A DNA stretch of 64,000 nucleotides from NCBI GenBank assembly GCA_963771295.1, contig CAVYTB010000005.1, forward strand, positions 1,054,001 to 1,118,000, in the 5' to 3' direction. Positions 1 to 8,992 of this stretch are shown here, piece after piece. Below the pieces are notes generated by a model. The model ran no database searches and had not been told where the DNA came from. It worked only from the letters and a program-made list of their open reading frames with translations. Position 1 is the first letter of the stretch; every line of letters starts with the position of its first letter. This DNA is from Acidiferrum sp963771295 (GTDB lineage Bacteria > Acidobacteriota > Terriglobia > Acidiferrales > UBA7541). The translations under genes were made by a program, and so were the position numbers.

Positions 1-2004
1 GATCTGCGAATAGTCAGCCGAAAGCAGCAGCTTGCCCATGTCCGCCACAAACGCCGCGCGGATCTCTCTGCCAAGCTCGCTGCGAATCGGAATATTTTGC
101 ACATTGGGATCGCTGGAGCTGAGCCTGCCCGTCGCCGCCACCGTTTGCGAAAAACTGGTGTGCAGCCGCCCCGTCTCCCGGTGAATCAGCTTTGGCAACG
201 CGTCCACATACGTGGATTTCAGCTTCGCAATTTCCCGGTACTCGATCACCTTGCGTGGCAGTTCGTGTTGCGCGCTCATCGCTTCCAGAATGTCCGCCGC
301 AGTCGACCGCACTTTCTTGCCCCCGCGACGCCCCGGCGGCTGCAAATTTAATTCGTCGAACAGAATCTCCGCAAGCTGCGTCGGCGAGTTCACATTGAAT
401 TCCGCGTCCGCCAGCAGCCAGATCTCCTTCTCGATTCTCCGTATTTCTTTTTCCATCGACTCCGACATCTTCTGCAGCGCTTTGGGGTCGACTCGAATTC
501 CCACGCGCTCCATTTCCGCCAGCACTCCGGCCAGCGGCAGCTCGATCTTTTCGTATACGCCCAGCAAATCCTGCGCTTCCATCTGCTCGCGCAAAGCCGG
601 CGCCAACCGTTGCAGGTAATCCGCCCGTTCCCCCGGCCCTCCACCCATCGGCACATTGAATTGCCGGAAAATTACATCGACAAAGTTGTGGTTCGCAGTC
701 GTCGGCCGCAACAGATACGAATAAAATTGTGTGGCGTGTTCGATATTTTCTGTCTGCCCCGCCAGCAACTGGAACAGTTTGGGGTCGTGCACGATCTTCC
801 GCCGCTTGGCGTCGCGCAATACCGGCTCCAGCGCGTTCAGCGCCTCCCCTTTTTCGTCCGCCCACACCGCGCGTCCTTCGCCCGCTTTAGACGACACTTC
901 AATCGACGCGACCCGCGTTCCAAATCCCTCGCTTCCGCGTTCTCCCGCTTCCAGGTTCAGCCAAATCGCCAGGGAATCTTTTGCCGCCAGGTTTTTCAGA
1001 TAAGCGCGGAATTCGTCGGCATTCGCCAGCTGCGCATAATCTTTCGGTGTCTGCACCGTCGCGCTGTCCGCAGCAGCAGCGCCCAAAGTTGCGGCGGCGT
1101 CTCCGCTTTGTTGCGGCGCAGCTCCGACTGCCAGCAATTCTTTCAGTAATGAGTTAAAGCCCAGCTCGCGATACAGCGCCGACAGCGCGGCAACATCCGG
1201 CTCGCGCGCCTTCAGTTTCTCCGTGTCCAGTTCCAACGGCACGTCCATTTCAATGGCCGCAAGCTGCTTGCTCAGCTTCACTTGCTCCACCTGCTGCTGC
1301 AGCGCTTCGCGATAACGTTTATTGGGCACTTCGGCGGCATGCTCCAGCGCGCTGTCCACGCTGCCATATTTCTGGATCAACTCCGTGGCGCCTTTTTCTC
1401 CGATTCCTTTTGCGCCGGGTATATTGTCAACGGTGTCGCCCAGCAGCGCCATCAAGTCGATCACTTTGTCCGGCGTCACTCCCAGAATTTCTTCTACCTT
1501 CTTTGCGTCAACAATTGTGTCCGCTTTCGCTCCGCCCGTGCCGGTGCGCAAAATCTTTACGCCTGCGTTCACCAACTGCATCATGTCCTTGTCGTTCGAC
1601 ACCACCAGCACGTCCAGGCTCTTCGCTTTCCCCAGCTTCGCCATGGTGCCGATTACGTCGTCGGCTTCATAGCCATCCAGTTCCAGAATTGGCAGATTCA
1701 TCGCTTCCATCAGCCGCCGCACGTACGGCAGCTGGATGCTCATTTCGTCGGGCATAGGCGGCCGCTGCGCCTTGTACTTTTCAAATAATTTGTCGCGGAA
1801 CGTCGGCTTCCGGGTGTCGAACACGATGGCCACGTACTCCGGCTTGTAGTCCTTCAAAATCCGCCGCACGATGTTCAAAAATAAAAATGGCACTTTCGTC
1901 GGCATTCCGCTGGGCGCGTTCATCCGCACCATTGGCGCGTAAAACGCCCGGTAGATATGCGCCATCGCATCAATCAGGAAGAGTTTCTTTTGTTCGGCAG
2001 GCAT
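1..2004 (-). CDS. polA: DNA polymerase I, 3' part cut off by window edge
   Basis: DNA polymerase I acts in gap filling and Okazaki fragment processing. I translated it from an ATG at 2004 (MPAEQKKLFLIDAMAHIYRA) through 668 codons to the window edge. Residues 1 to about 290 are the 5'-3' exonuclease domain (DGYEADDVIG, SNDKDMMQLV, LMALLGDTVDNIPGAKGIG). Residues about 310-490 are the 3'-5' exonuclease-like domain; the DxE proofreading motif is not visible (LAIWLNLE occupies that place), so proofreading is probably absent, as in Taq polymerase. The polymerase domain follows (TGRLSSSDPNVQNIP) and the sequence stops just after motif A, DYSQI. The remainder lies outside the window to the left. A minus-strand terminator separates it from the upstream gene, so it has its own transcription start. 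Confidence 0.96.
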   Translation of the reverse strand, partial: MPAEQKKLFLIDAMAHIYRAFYAPMVRMNAPSGMPTKVPFLFLNIVRRILKDYKPEYVAIVFDTRKPTFRDKLFEKYKAQRPPMPDEMSIQLPYVRRLMEAMNLPILELDGYEADDVIGTMAKLGKAKSLDVLVVSNDKDMMQLVNAGVKILRTGTGGAKADTIVDAKKVEEILGVTPDKVIDLMALLGDTVDNIPGAKGIGEKGATELIQKYGSVDSALEHAAEVPNKRYREALQQQVEQVKLSKQLAAIEMDVPLELDTEKLKAREPDVAALSALYRELGFNSLLKELLAVGAAPQQSGDAAATLGAAAADSATVQTPKDYAQLANADEFRAYLKNLAAKDSLAIWLNLEAGERGSEGFGTRVASIEVSSKAGEGRAVWADEKGEALNALEPVLRDAKRRKIVHDPKLFQLLAGQTENIEHATQFYSYLLRPTTANHNFVDVIFRQFNVPMGGGPGERADYLQRLAPALREQMEAQDLLGVYEKIELPLAGVLAEMERVGIRVDPKALQKMSESMEKEIRRIEKEIWLLADAEFNVNSPTQLAEILFDELNLQPPGRRGGKKVRSTAADILEAMSAQHELPRKVIEYREIAKLKSTYVDALPKLIHRETGRLHTSFSQTVAATGRLSSSDPNVQNIPIRSELGREIRAAFVADMGKLLLSADYSQI

Positions 2005-2046
2005 CCCGGCGAGTATAGCAAGCGCGAGCCGCTGTTATCGAATCAA

Positions 2047-2077
2047 CAAAACAAAAGGGCGCACTCGCGCGCGCCCT
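2047..2077 (-). terminator. Rho-independent terminator between secreted-protein gene and polA
   Basis: On the minus strand AGGGCGC and GCGCCCT form a GC-rich stem followed by TTTTGTTTTG. It lies 24 nt after the stop of the minus-strand gene ending at 2102 and before the polA start at 2004. Confidence 0.7.
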
Positions 2078-2101
2078 CTGCTCCACAGTTGTGCAAACAA
2101 A

Positions 2102-2926
2102 CTACGATTTCGGCGCCGCTGCTGCTCCGCCGCGGCCTTGGGTCACCAGCAACAGTTGCGTGTCGCTGTCCAGATGCACGTTTTTGCCATTCGACGTAAT
2201 TATCGAACCTTCGGCGGGATTCGTCGTCGTCGGACGCAGACTCGCGTCCTTCGTCCCGTAAATGCCGCGGCTGTCGGGTGTCAGTCGTCCCGTGGCGTCC
2301 AGACCTTTTTCTGGTGGGGCACCGTTCGTGGCCACTGTGGTATCTACCGGAGGACCCGTGGGAGCGCTTGGTGTTGCAGGCGTCCCTCCCATCGCGCCCG
2401 TAGAACCAGGTCGGCCCATGTTAGACGGCACACCCGGCGAAGTAACTGGCTCGCCGCCGCTGTTGTTCATATTTTGTCCCGCGAACGCCGATTGCGGCGG
2501 TGCCACCGCGACAATCGCGACGTTCAAAGGTAGTTCCTCGCCGCCCTTCAGGATTGCCTTGTCGAACGCAATGCCCAGAGAAGAATCAGCGCCACCTTTT
2601 GCGCGCGCCGCGGCCTCGGTTACGTGCCCCACCAGCGTCGTCCCTCTCGGCAAAATGGTTTTTCCGCCGGCGCGAATGTCTGCTGTTGTGCGTGCAGTCA
2701 CCGCGTCGCCCTGCTTCGTTTTCTTGGAATCAACCGATGAACTCAGTTCCGCAACGATGGGCGAACCGTCTGCCAGCGAAGCATTCAGCTTCGGATTTTC
2801 CGACGACGGCACCGCCGTAGCTGAACTAGCCGTCTGCGTTCCAGCCTGCGCTGGCGGCTGCGTCTGACAAACCGCGGCGCCGGCAAAAACTAGCGTTCCT
2901 AAAATTATGAATCCGGTGCGTTTCAT
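2102..2926 (-). CDS. Secreted protein of unknown function, Pro/Gly-rich C-terminus
   Basis: A 274-residue protein starting at the ATG at 2926, which has GGAGG 7 nt upstream; a longer in-frame reading back to 2989 lacks such a site. Residues 1-21 form a signal peptide (hydrophobic run IILGTLVFAGAAV), so export is likely. Residues about 50-150 form a compact domain with ILPRGTTLVGHVTEAAARAKGG, a pattern I associate with exported proteins of Acidobacteriota but cannot tie to a function. After it comes a low-complexity stretch rich in Gly, Pro, Thr and Ser. It is followed by a terminator, so it is monocistronic. Confidence 0.75.
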   Translation of the reverse strand: MKRTGFIILGTLVFAGAAVCQTQPPAQAGTQTASSATAVPSSENPKLNASLADGSPIVAELSSSVDSKKTKQGDAVTARTTADIRAGGKTILPRGTTLVGHVTEAAARAKGGADSSLGIAFDKAILKGGEELPLNVAIVAVAPPQSAFAGQNMNNSGGEPVTSPGVPSNMGRPGSTGAMGGTPATPSAPTGPPVDTTVATNGAPPEKGLDATGRLTPDSRGIYGTKDASLRPTTTNPAEGSIITSNGKNVHLDSDTQLLLVTQGRGGAAAAPKS

Positions 2927-3155
2927 TCTAAAACCTCCAACAGCCCTCGATGATTTGGCTGGAACAAAACCTTCCAGACGGAAGGGCAATCAGGGCCCAC
3001 CAGTTAGATGGCAAAAACCATGCCAACAGTGCGGCCGCTTATCTTGAATTATTTAGCTGGGCTATAGGGCAGGTTCTCAGATCGACAAAAACACTCAACA
3101 AAAAGAAGAATTTACAAAAGAATGAGGCGGTTCTAGGCGACCAAGTGAATTTCCG

Positions 3156-4370
3156 TTACACGATTCCCAGAGGCCTGGCCACTTCAGCCAAAATGCCTGC
3201 CGCCTTCAACAGATGCTCGCGCTTGTGAGCCGCACTCACGATGGCCCGTAAGCGCGCCTTGCCTTCCGCAACCGTCGGATAGCCGACCGCCGGCGCAAAC
3301 ACGCCCGCGTCAAACAATTTCCGCGAAAACTCAAACGCCTTCGCCGCGTCGCCCACATGAATCGGGATGATTGGCGTCTCGCTGGCCTTGAACTGAAACC
3401 CGCGCTTCTTCAATTCTCGCTTGAAGAATTTCGTGTTAGCCCAGAGCTTCTTGACCAGTTTTTCGCCCTCGGTAGAATCCAGCAATGTGAACGCCGCCTG
3501 GCAAGCCGCTGCTGTGGCGGGCGGATGCGACGTGGAAAACAAAAACGGCCGCGCCCGCAAATAAAGAAAATCAATCAGGTCGCGCGATCCACAAACATAG
3601 CCGCCCATCGACCCGATCGCTTTGCTCAGCGTTCCCACCTGAATGTGCACGCGGCCGTGGCAATCGAAATGATCCACGGTTCCGCGACCGCTGCGCCCCA
3701 ACACGCCGCTGGAGTGCGCGTCGTCCACCATCATGATGCAGCCATATTTTTCCGCCAGCTCGCACAGCGCCGGCAGCGGCGCGATATCCCCATCCATCGA
3801 AAAAACCCCGTCGCTGATAATCAGTTTTTTGCCGGGAAACGACGCGTTTTCCTGCAAAATCCGTTCGCAATCCGCCACGTCCTTGTGCTTGAACACCTTG
3901 ATGGTCGCTTTCGAGAGCCGCGCCCCATCGATGATCGACGCGTGATTCAGCTCGTCGGAAATGATCATGTCGTCTTTGCCTAATACCGCCGACACCGTTC
4001 CCGCGTTCGCCGTGAATCCTGACTGAAACACCACGCAAGCTTCTGTGTACTTGAATTTCGCGATCTGCTCTTCCAGGTCCATGTGCAGCTTCATGGTGCC
4101 CGCGATGGTGCGCACCGCTCCCGCGCCCACGCCCAGTTTTCGCACCGCTTCGATCGCCGCTTTGCGCAACGCTTTGTGCGACGTCAGCCCCAGGTAATTG
4201 TTCGACGCCAGATTGATCACTTCGCGCCCGTCGAACATGCACACCGACTTCTGCTCGCCTTCCAGTACGCGCAGTTTCGGCGCAATTCCCTTGCTGCGCA
4301 AATCCTGCAGCGTTTCGCTGACGTACTGCAACGGATTCTGTTTCGTTTGTTGTGCACCGGATTCGTTCAT
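3156..4370 (-). CDS. kbl: 2-amino-3-ketobutyrate CoA ligase (glycine C-acetyltransferase)
   Basis: This PLP enzyme cleaves 2-amino-3-ketobutyrate with CoA to glycine and acetyl-CoA, the second step of threonine breakdown. The 404-residue length fits the alpha-oxoamine synthase family (about 400). Seen motifs are NNYLGLTSH, DDAHSSGVLGRSGRGT (cofactor ring pocket) and GTLSKAIGSMGG with the Schiff-base lysine. I chose the ATG at 4370 because GAAGGAC sits directly upstream; a TTG five codons earlier overlaps that site. It follows tdh on the same strand after 51 nt, the usual tdh-kbl arrangement, and is presumably co-transcribed with it. Confidence 0.95.
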   Translation of the reverse strand: MNESGAQQTKQNPLQYVSETLQDLRSKGIAPKLRVLEGEQKSVCMFDGREVINLASNNYLGLTSHKALRKAAIEAVRKLGVGAGAVRTIAGTMKLHMDLEEQIAKFKYTEACVVFQSGFTANAGTVSAVLGKDDMIISDELNHASIIDGARLSKATIKVFKHKDVADCERILQENASFPGKKLIISDGVFSMDGDIAPLPALCELAEKYGCIMMVDDAHSSGVLGRSGRGTVDHFDCHGRVHIQVGTLSKAIGSMGGYVCGSRDLIDFLYLRARPFLFSTSHPPATAAACQAAFTLLDSTEGEKLVKKLWANTKFFKRELKKRGFQFKASETPIIPIHVGDAAKAFEFSRKLFDAGVFAPAVGYPTVAEGKARLRAIVSAAHKREHLLKAAGILAEVARPLGIV

Positions 4371-4421
4371 TTCGTCCTTCTCCAACTCTGCGCTCGGTCT
4401 TCTCTGTGGTGAGTTCCGTCG

Positions 4422-5477
4422 CTACTTCTTTGTTCCATTTGGGTACATCAGAATTTTGCCCGCGAGTCCGCTATTCAGTTTCGCAAATGCCGCTTCAAAA
4501 TCGTCCAGCACCATGCGCTCGCCAAACAATGGCTCCAGGTTCACGCGCCCGGCCTTCAGCAACGCGGTCATCTGCACCCACGTCCCGTACATCCGCCGCC
4601 CGTAAATCCCTTGAACGGTCGCGCCTTTGAAAATCACATCCTGCACCAGGTCCAGCGGAACGTTTTCCGTCGGAATCCCCAGCAGCGAGGCTCGTCCTCC
4701 CGCGCGCAACGCCTTGAACCCTTGCTGAATCGCCGCCGGCTGCCCGCTCATTTCCAGCAGCACATCCACGCCCGTGCCGCCCGTCGCATCCAGAATCTTT
4801 TTCACGGGATTTTCTGAGAATGGGTTGATCACGTGATCGGCGCCCATCTCTTCAGCCATCAAGCGCCGGTGCTCGTTCGTCTCTGTCGCAAACACGGTGG
4901 AACTGCCGCAAGCCTTCGCCACCGCGATCGACATCAACCCGATCGGCCCGCATCCCGTTACCAAAACCGTTTGCCCCGCGATTGCTCCCGCCAGCACCGT
5001 GTGTACGGCATTCCCCAGCGGATCCAGAATCGCCGCGTAGTGCTCGGGAATGGCTTCATCCAGTTTCCAGATATTCGTCGCGGGAATTTTCACGAACTCG
5101 GCGAACGCGCCGTCCAGATCGATGCCGATGATCCTCAGATTCTGGCAGATATGCGCTTCGCCCAGCCGACACTGGTGGCAGTGACCGCAATTCACGTGCA
5201 TCTCTGCGCTCACAAAATCGCCGGGCTTCACCGCGCTCACGTCTTCGCCAACTCGCTCTACGATGCCGCAAAATTCGTGCCCCAAAGTTACCGGCGGCTT
5301 GATGCGCCCCTGCGACCAGCGATCCCATCCATAAATGTGCAGGTCCGTCCCGCAAATTGACGTCGCCGACACACGCACCAGCACATCCAGCGCGCCAACC
5401 GACGGCACCGGCACCTCTTGAATTTCCAACCCCTTGGCCGCATTTGTCTTTCGCAACGCCTTCATGGTTGCAGACAT
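4422..5477 (-). CDS. tdh: L-threonine 3-dehydrogenase
   Basis: A zinc-dependent medium-chain dehydrogenase (351 residues) that oxidises L-threonine to 2-amino-3-ketobutyrate with NAD. Catalytic zinc ligands are in TSICGTDLHIY and LGHEFCGIVERVG; the structural zinc loop has four cysteines (CGHCHQCRLGEAHIC); the Rossmann motif is VTGCGPIGLMSIAVAKA. CGTDLHIY followed by WDRWSQ is typical of Tdh rather than generic alcohol dehydrogenases. The next gene downstream is kbl, which consumes its unstable product. GAGGAG lies upstream of the ATG at 5477. Confidence 0.94.
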   Translation of the reverse strand: MSATMKALRKTNAAKGLEIQEVPVPSVGALDVLVRVSATSICGTDLHIYGWDRWSQGRIKPPVTLGHEFCGIVERVGEDVSAVKPGDFVSAEMHVNCGHCHQCRLGEAHICQNLRIIGIDLDGAFAEFVKIPATNIWKLDEAIPEHYAAILDPLGNAVHTVLAGAIAGQTVLVTGCGPIGLMSIAVAKACGSSTVFATETNEHRRLMAEEMGADHVINPFSENPVKKILDATGGTGVDVLLEMSGQPAAIQQGFKALRAGGRASLLGIPTENVPLDLVQDVIFKGATVQGIYGRRMYGTWVQMTALLKAGRVNLEPLFGERMVLDDFEAAFAKLNSGLAGKILMYPNGTKK

Positions 5478-5587
5478 TTAGGCAGGCTCCTCAGGCAGGC
5501 CCTTTCTGATTGCAGATTTACATGCTAACACACCGTGCGGTTCACGATCAGATTACAACACTGCTGCGTAACTCGCATGACATCAGA

Positions 5588-7624
5588 CTACTTCGCTTCT
5601 TCCACCACGCCAATTTCCTGAAGCGCTTTCAAATATTCCTCAACAAGCTGCACCGGCACTGGACCATATTCTGCCGACACCGCATCTGCGATTTGCTGGA
5701 CATTTCTCTTACCATCCGCGAAATTCAGCACCTCGTAAGCGTACTCTTCTCCGCCGCCCCACACTCCTTCGTACTCCAGCAGTTTCGGCTTCGTCGTGTG
5801 TCCCCGTTTCGTCCACTCCGCGTCGAAGTAGTCGTACCCAAACACCACCAGCGGTCCTTTAGGACCCGACTTTCGCTGGTAAACCCGCGCGGACTCCCTT
5901 CCATCGTTGAGCGCCCTTGCGGACATTCCTTCAGAGTTGCGATCGAGATTCTGGCTCATGTGAGCCAGCGTGGAGGTGCCACGGTTGAACGGGACACCCA
6001 CAAAATTCGTCACAGACTCAACCAGGGGGCGAATCAGAGTGCCTTCCGATCTTTGTATTTCGCCTCCGTCGTCCTCTGAGACTCGATTTCGTTTCTGTGC
6101 AATCTCTTGAACGATCCGCAGCGAGTCCAGATCAATCAGCCGCAGAACCGCCGGAAGGTTTCCTTCGTTCATCTGCGCGAGAAAATAACCGCTGGCGGCG
6201 CCGATGAAGCCTGCGCGTTTCAGTTTTGTGGGATCGATATTCGCCGCGGTATCCAAATTCGTGTGGATGTAGCGGTCCGGCCAATCGTTCAGATAAATCG
6301 ACGGAATTCTGAACGACGAATCCTGGTACACATCGTGGTCGCTGCCCATGCTGTGTGCGGAATACTCTGCTCGCAGCGGCTCCTTGCCACCTTCCGGCGA
6401 CACCAGCGGGTACGCCGCTTTCCCCGTGGCCGCATAATCGTAAGACTCCTCATTCACCCACTCCGCAAATGCCCACGCCACATCCCGCACAAAGCTCGGC
6501 AGGCTCATCGGCCCGCGTGTCACGTGGAACACTGCCTTGGTTTCCGGGCCGCCGCCCACCATGTCCATGTGAATCACCGCTTTGATGCGCTTGGCAAATT
6601 CCGGTTTGCCGTTCAACAGCGCCATCGTGCCTTCAATTTCCGGTGGAAATACAAAACGCACGGTCCGAGCCGGCCGCGCCAGCTTTCCTTCCCCGATCAG
6701 TTTCTGCAGCGTTCGCGCCACTTCTAGGATCGTCGCGCAGCCGCTGGCGTTGTCGTTCGCCCCGGGCCGCTGGTGATCCAAGTGGCACGAAAATACAATC
6801 TCCTCGTCTTTCAGCTTCGCATCCGCGCCGGGAATCGTTGCTGTCACAACTTCATAATTCCCGGGATGCTGCCCTGCCTTCACCGCCGCGTGCAGCGTGA
6901 TTTTCTCTCCCTTCGCCAGACGTTCCTTGAACTCGCGAGCGGTTTTCAGCGACACCATGAACGCAAATGTTTTGTTCGCCGAAAACGTTTCCAGATGCCC
7001 CCAGCGAATGGCGTCCTGGTTTTCGCCCGACCACGCCGTCTTCTGGTTCTGCGCGTAACTCACAATTCCCACGGCTCCGAATTTCCCCACCGCCAAATCC
7101 TGCACCGCGCCCGGTTGCGCACTCACCAGCACGATTTTCCCTTTCACATCCTTTCCCGCGTAATCGCTCTCCTGCGTTCCTGCTCCTACGTCCACCAGAT
7201 CCGCGGTCACATTGGCCGACTCGCTGTCTTCCGCCAACACCACCGGCTCAGCCTCAAAGCTTGCCAACTTCACTGCGCCGCTATCCTTTGTCTCCCATAA
7301 TTCCCCAAACTCCGCGTCCCACGCCGGCCGCGACCTTTGCGTGCCATAGAAAATCTTTCCATCCACGGGAAATTCCAAAATTGCTACGTTGCTCAATCCA
7401 TACCCGCGCAACCGCTCCGCCACCAACTCTGCCGCGGCATGAAATCCCTGCGAACCCCGCTGCCGGTGAAACCGCGCAATGCCCTCCAGGTTCCGCTTGG
7501 CCGTCTCGCCGCTGATTTCCTGGGCAATCGCCGACACATCTTTCTCCGGCAACAGCGGCGGCTTTTGCGCCCAGGCGGTTCCGCCCGCCAACAAACCGGC
7601 CAACACCGCAGCAATCCGTTTCAT
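5588..7624 (-). CDS. Secreted M28-family metallopeptidase with PA domain
   Basis: A 678-residue exported zinc aminopeptidase/carboxypeptidase-type enzyme. The start at 7624 has GGAGAG upstream and gives a signal peptide (AAVLAGLLAGGTAWAQ); reading further upstream only adds 32 residues without a ribosome site. Residues about 150-260 resemble a protease-associated insert (DYAGKDVKGKIVLVSAQPG). The M28 core shows metal ligands in FSCHLDHQRPGANDNASG, PPEIEGTM and HMDMVGGG, and the last His in YIHTNLDT. The usual Glu-Glu pair is replaced by PEIEG here. About 170 residues after the core end in DGKRNVQQIADAV, a region I cannot assign. Substrate unknown. Confidence 0.85.
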   Translation of the reverse strand: MKRIAAVLAGLLAGGTAWAQKPPLLPEKDVSAIAQEISGETAKRNLEGIARFHRQRGSQGFHAAAELVAERLRGYGLSNVAILEFPVDGKIFYGTQRSRPAWDAEFGELWETKDSGAVKLASFEAEPVVLAEDSESANVTADLVDVGAGTQESDYAGKDVKGKIVLVSAQPGAVQDLAVGKFGAVGIVSYAQNQKTAWSGENQDAIRWGHLETFSANKTFAFMVSLKTAREFKERLAKGEKITLHAAVKAGQHPGNYEVVTATIPGADAKLKDEEIVFSCHLDHQRPGANDNASGCATILEVARTLQKLIGEGKLARPARTVRFVFPPEIEGTMALLNGKPEFAKRIKAVIHMDMVGGGPETKAVFHVTRGPMSLPSFVRDVAWAFAEWVNEESYDYAATGKAAYPLVSPEGGKEPLRAEYSAHSMGSDHDVYQDSSFRIPSIYLNDWPDRYIHTNLDTAANIDPTKLKRAGFIGAASGYFLAQMNEGNLPAVLRLIDLDSLRIVQEIAQKRNRVSEDDGGEIQRSEGTLIRPLVESVTNFVGVPFNRGTSTLAHMSQNLDRNSEGMSARALNDGRESARVYQRKSGPKGPLVVFGYDYFDAEWTKRGHTTKPKLLEYEGVWGGGEEYAYEVLNFADGKRNVQQIADAVSAEYGPVPVQLVEEYLKALQEIGVVEEAK

Positions 7625-7723
7625 CGCTCTCCTTCGCAAACGAAGCCCACCAGCCGTTATCCCTGCAAGTTCTGTCTCCTGAACCCTGATTGCTGGTCCC
7701 TGATACCCGACTTCGGGCACAAT

Positions 7724-8128
7724 CTACTTCGCGCGCTTCTTCGCCTTCATCGATTCCATCGGCTCCTTCTTATTCAATCGCGCTGCCGCCTCAATCAATT
7801 TCCTTATCGCGGGTGTGCCCACATCCTCCGCGGTCCGCAACTTCACATGCCGCAGATTTTTCCCCGTCCCTTCCAGCAGCCCCGCCGGATCGGGCAGCGA
7901 CGTTCCGCGCAAAAAGCCGAACGCCACATGATATTTCCCAACCATAAAAAAGCACATTGGCCCATTGGACTCGAAGGTCGGTATCTTCCACGGATTCACC
8001 GATTCCTTTGTACCCTTCACCGTCTTCTTCACCAGTTTGCGCAATTTCTCCGCCACATCCCTCAATTCCGCTGGCTTCGCATCGACATACAAATCGATCC
8101 ATTCCTTTGCGCTTTTCCCATCCAGCAT
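7724..8128 (-). CDS. DUF1801 (YdhG-like) protein
   Basis: A 134-residue cytosolic protein of the DUF1801 fold: KEWIDLYVDAKPAELRDVAEKLRKLVKKT, then NPWKIPTFESNGPMCFFMVGKYHVAFGFLRGTS. Members have an iron-chaperone-like (frataxin-related) fold but no firm role. I chose the ATG at 8128, which has AAAGGAGGGA 8-10 nt upstream; ATGs at 8164 and further up are in frame but lack a site. The lysine-rich C-terminus (SMKAKKRAK) is typical. It is divergent from the ABC exporter genes starting at 8279. Confidence 0.8.
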   Translation of the reverse strand: MLDGKSAKEWIDLYVDAKPAELRDVAEKLRKLVKKTVKGTKESVNPWKIPTFESNGPMCFFMVGKYHVAFGFLRGTSLPDPAGLLEGTGKNLRHVKLRTAEDVGTPAIRKLIEAAARLNKKEPMESMKAKKRAK

Positions 8129-8278
8129 TGCCTGCTTCCCTCCTTTGCCTGCTTCCACGCCCATCAGCAACCCGCATTCTATGCCCTTTTTGCTTCGTTG
8201 GAGTTTACACCGCAACTCGACTGAAATTTTTGTCCCTGTTTCGACGTATCATTACTGCGCCATTTGATCGCTGCCACT

Positions 8279-8992
8279 ATGCCCAACGCCGACTCCGCCA
8301 TCCACTTGGAACATGTTTCCCGCTACTACACCATGGGCGAAAGCAGCGTCCACGCAGTCGACGACGTTTCGTTCTCGATCGCGGAGGGCGAATTCCTCGC
8401 GCTGCTTGGCTCATCCGGCTCAGGCAAATCCACGCTTTTGAATCTCATTGCGGGACTGGATCGCGTTACTTCCGGCTCGATTCTTGCCCGCGGCCAGAAC
8501 CTGGCCGAACTTCCTCCTCTCGAACTGGCGCGCTATCGCCGCAACACCATTGGCATGGTCTTCCAATCGTTCAACCTTCTTCCGCGCATGACGCTGGAAG
8601 AGAACATCGAGCTGCCGCTGCGACTCGCGGAAGTGGAACGCGCCGAACGAGCTGGGCGCGTTCGCGAGGCTTTGGAGCGCGTGCGGCTGACGCACCGTCT
8701 GGGTCATCGCCCCACGGAACTTTCCGGCGGAGAACAGCAGCGCGTGGCCGTCGCGCGAGCACTCGTGAATCGTCCCAAAATTCTTCTCGCGGATGAGCCG
8801 ACCGGTAATCTGGACTCCGCAACCGGCGAATCGATTCTGGCGCTGCTGCGCGATTTGCAGCAGCAGCTTGGCATGACCATCGTGATGGTCACGCACGAAC
8901 GCCCGCTAGCCGAGCGCTTTGCCGACCGGTTGGCGACGATGGGCGACGGCAAGTTGCTCTCTGCGGCAGCGTCGACGAAAGGCCTGTCCTGA
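8279..8992 (+). CDS. ABC transporter ATP-binding protein, MacB/LolD type
   Basis: The ATPase (237 residues) of a type VII, MacB/LolD/FtsE-like ABC system. Walker A is GSSGSGKST, Q-loop VFQSFN, signature LSGGEQQRVAVARA, Walker B ILLADEP, D-loop GNLDS and switch histidine THE. The insertion QSFNLLPRMTLEENIELPL is diagnostic of this family. Its stop overlaps the start of the permease gene by one base (TGATG), indicating translational coupling. A TTG at 8264 is an alternative start; neither has a clear ribosome site. No MacA-type adaptor is visible nearby, so the substrate cannot be named. Confidence 0.93.
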   Translation: MPNADSAIHLEHVSRYYTMGESSVHAVDDVSFSIAEGEFLALLGSSGSGKSTLLNLIAGLDRVTSGSILARGQNLAELPPLELARYRRNTIGMVFQSFNLLPRMTLEENIELPLRLAEVERAERAGRVREALERVRLTHRLGHRPTELSGGEQQRVAVARALVNRPKILLADEPTGNLDSATGESILALLRDLQQQLGMTIVMVTHERPLAERFADRLATMGDGKLLSAAASTKGLS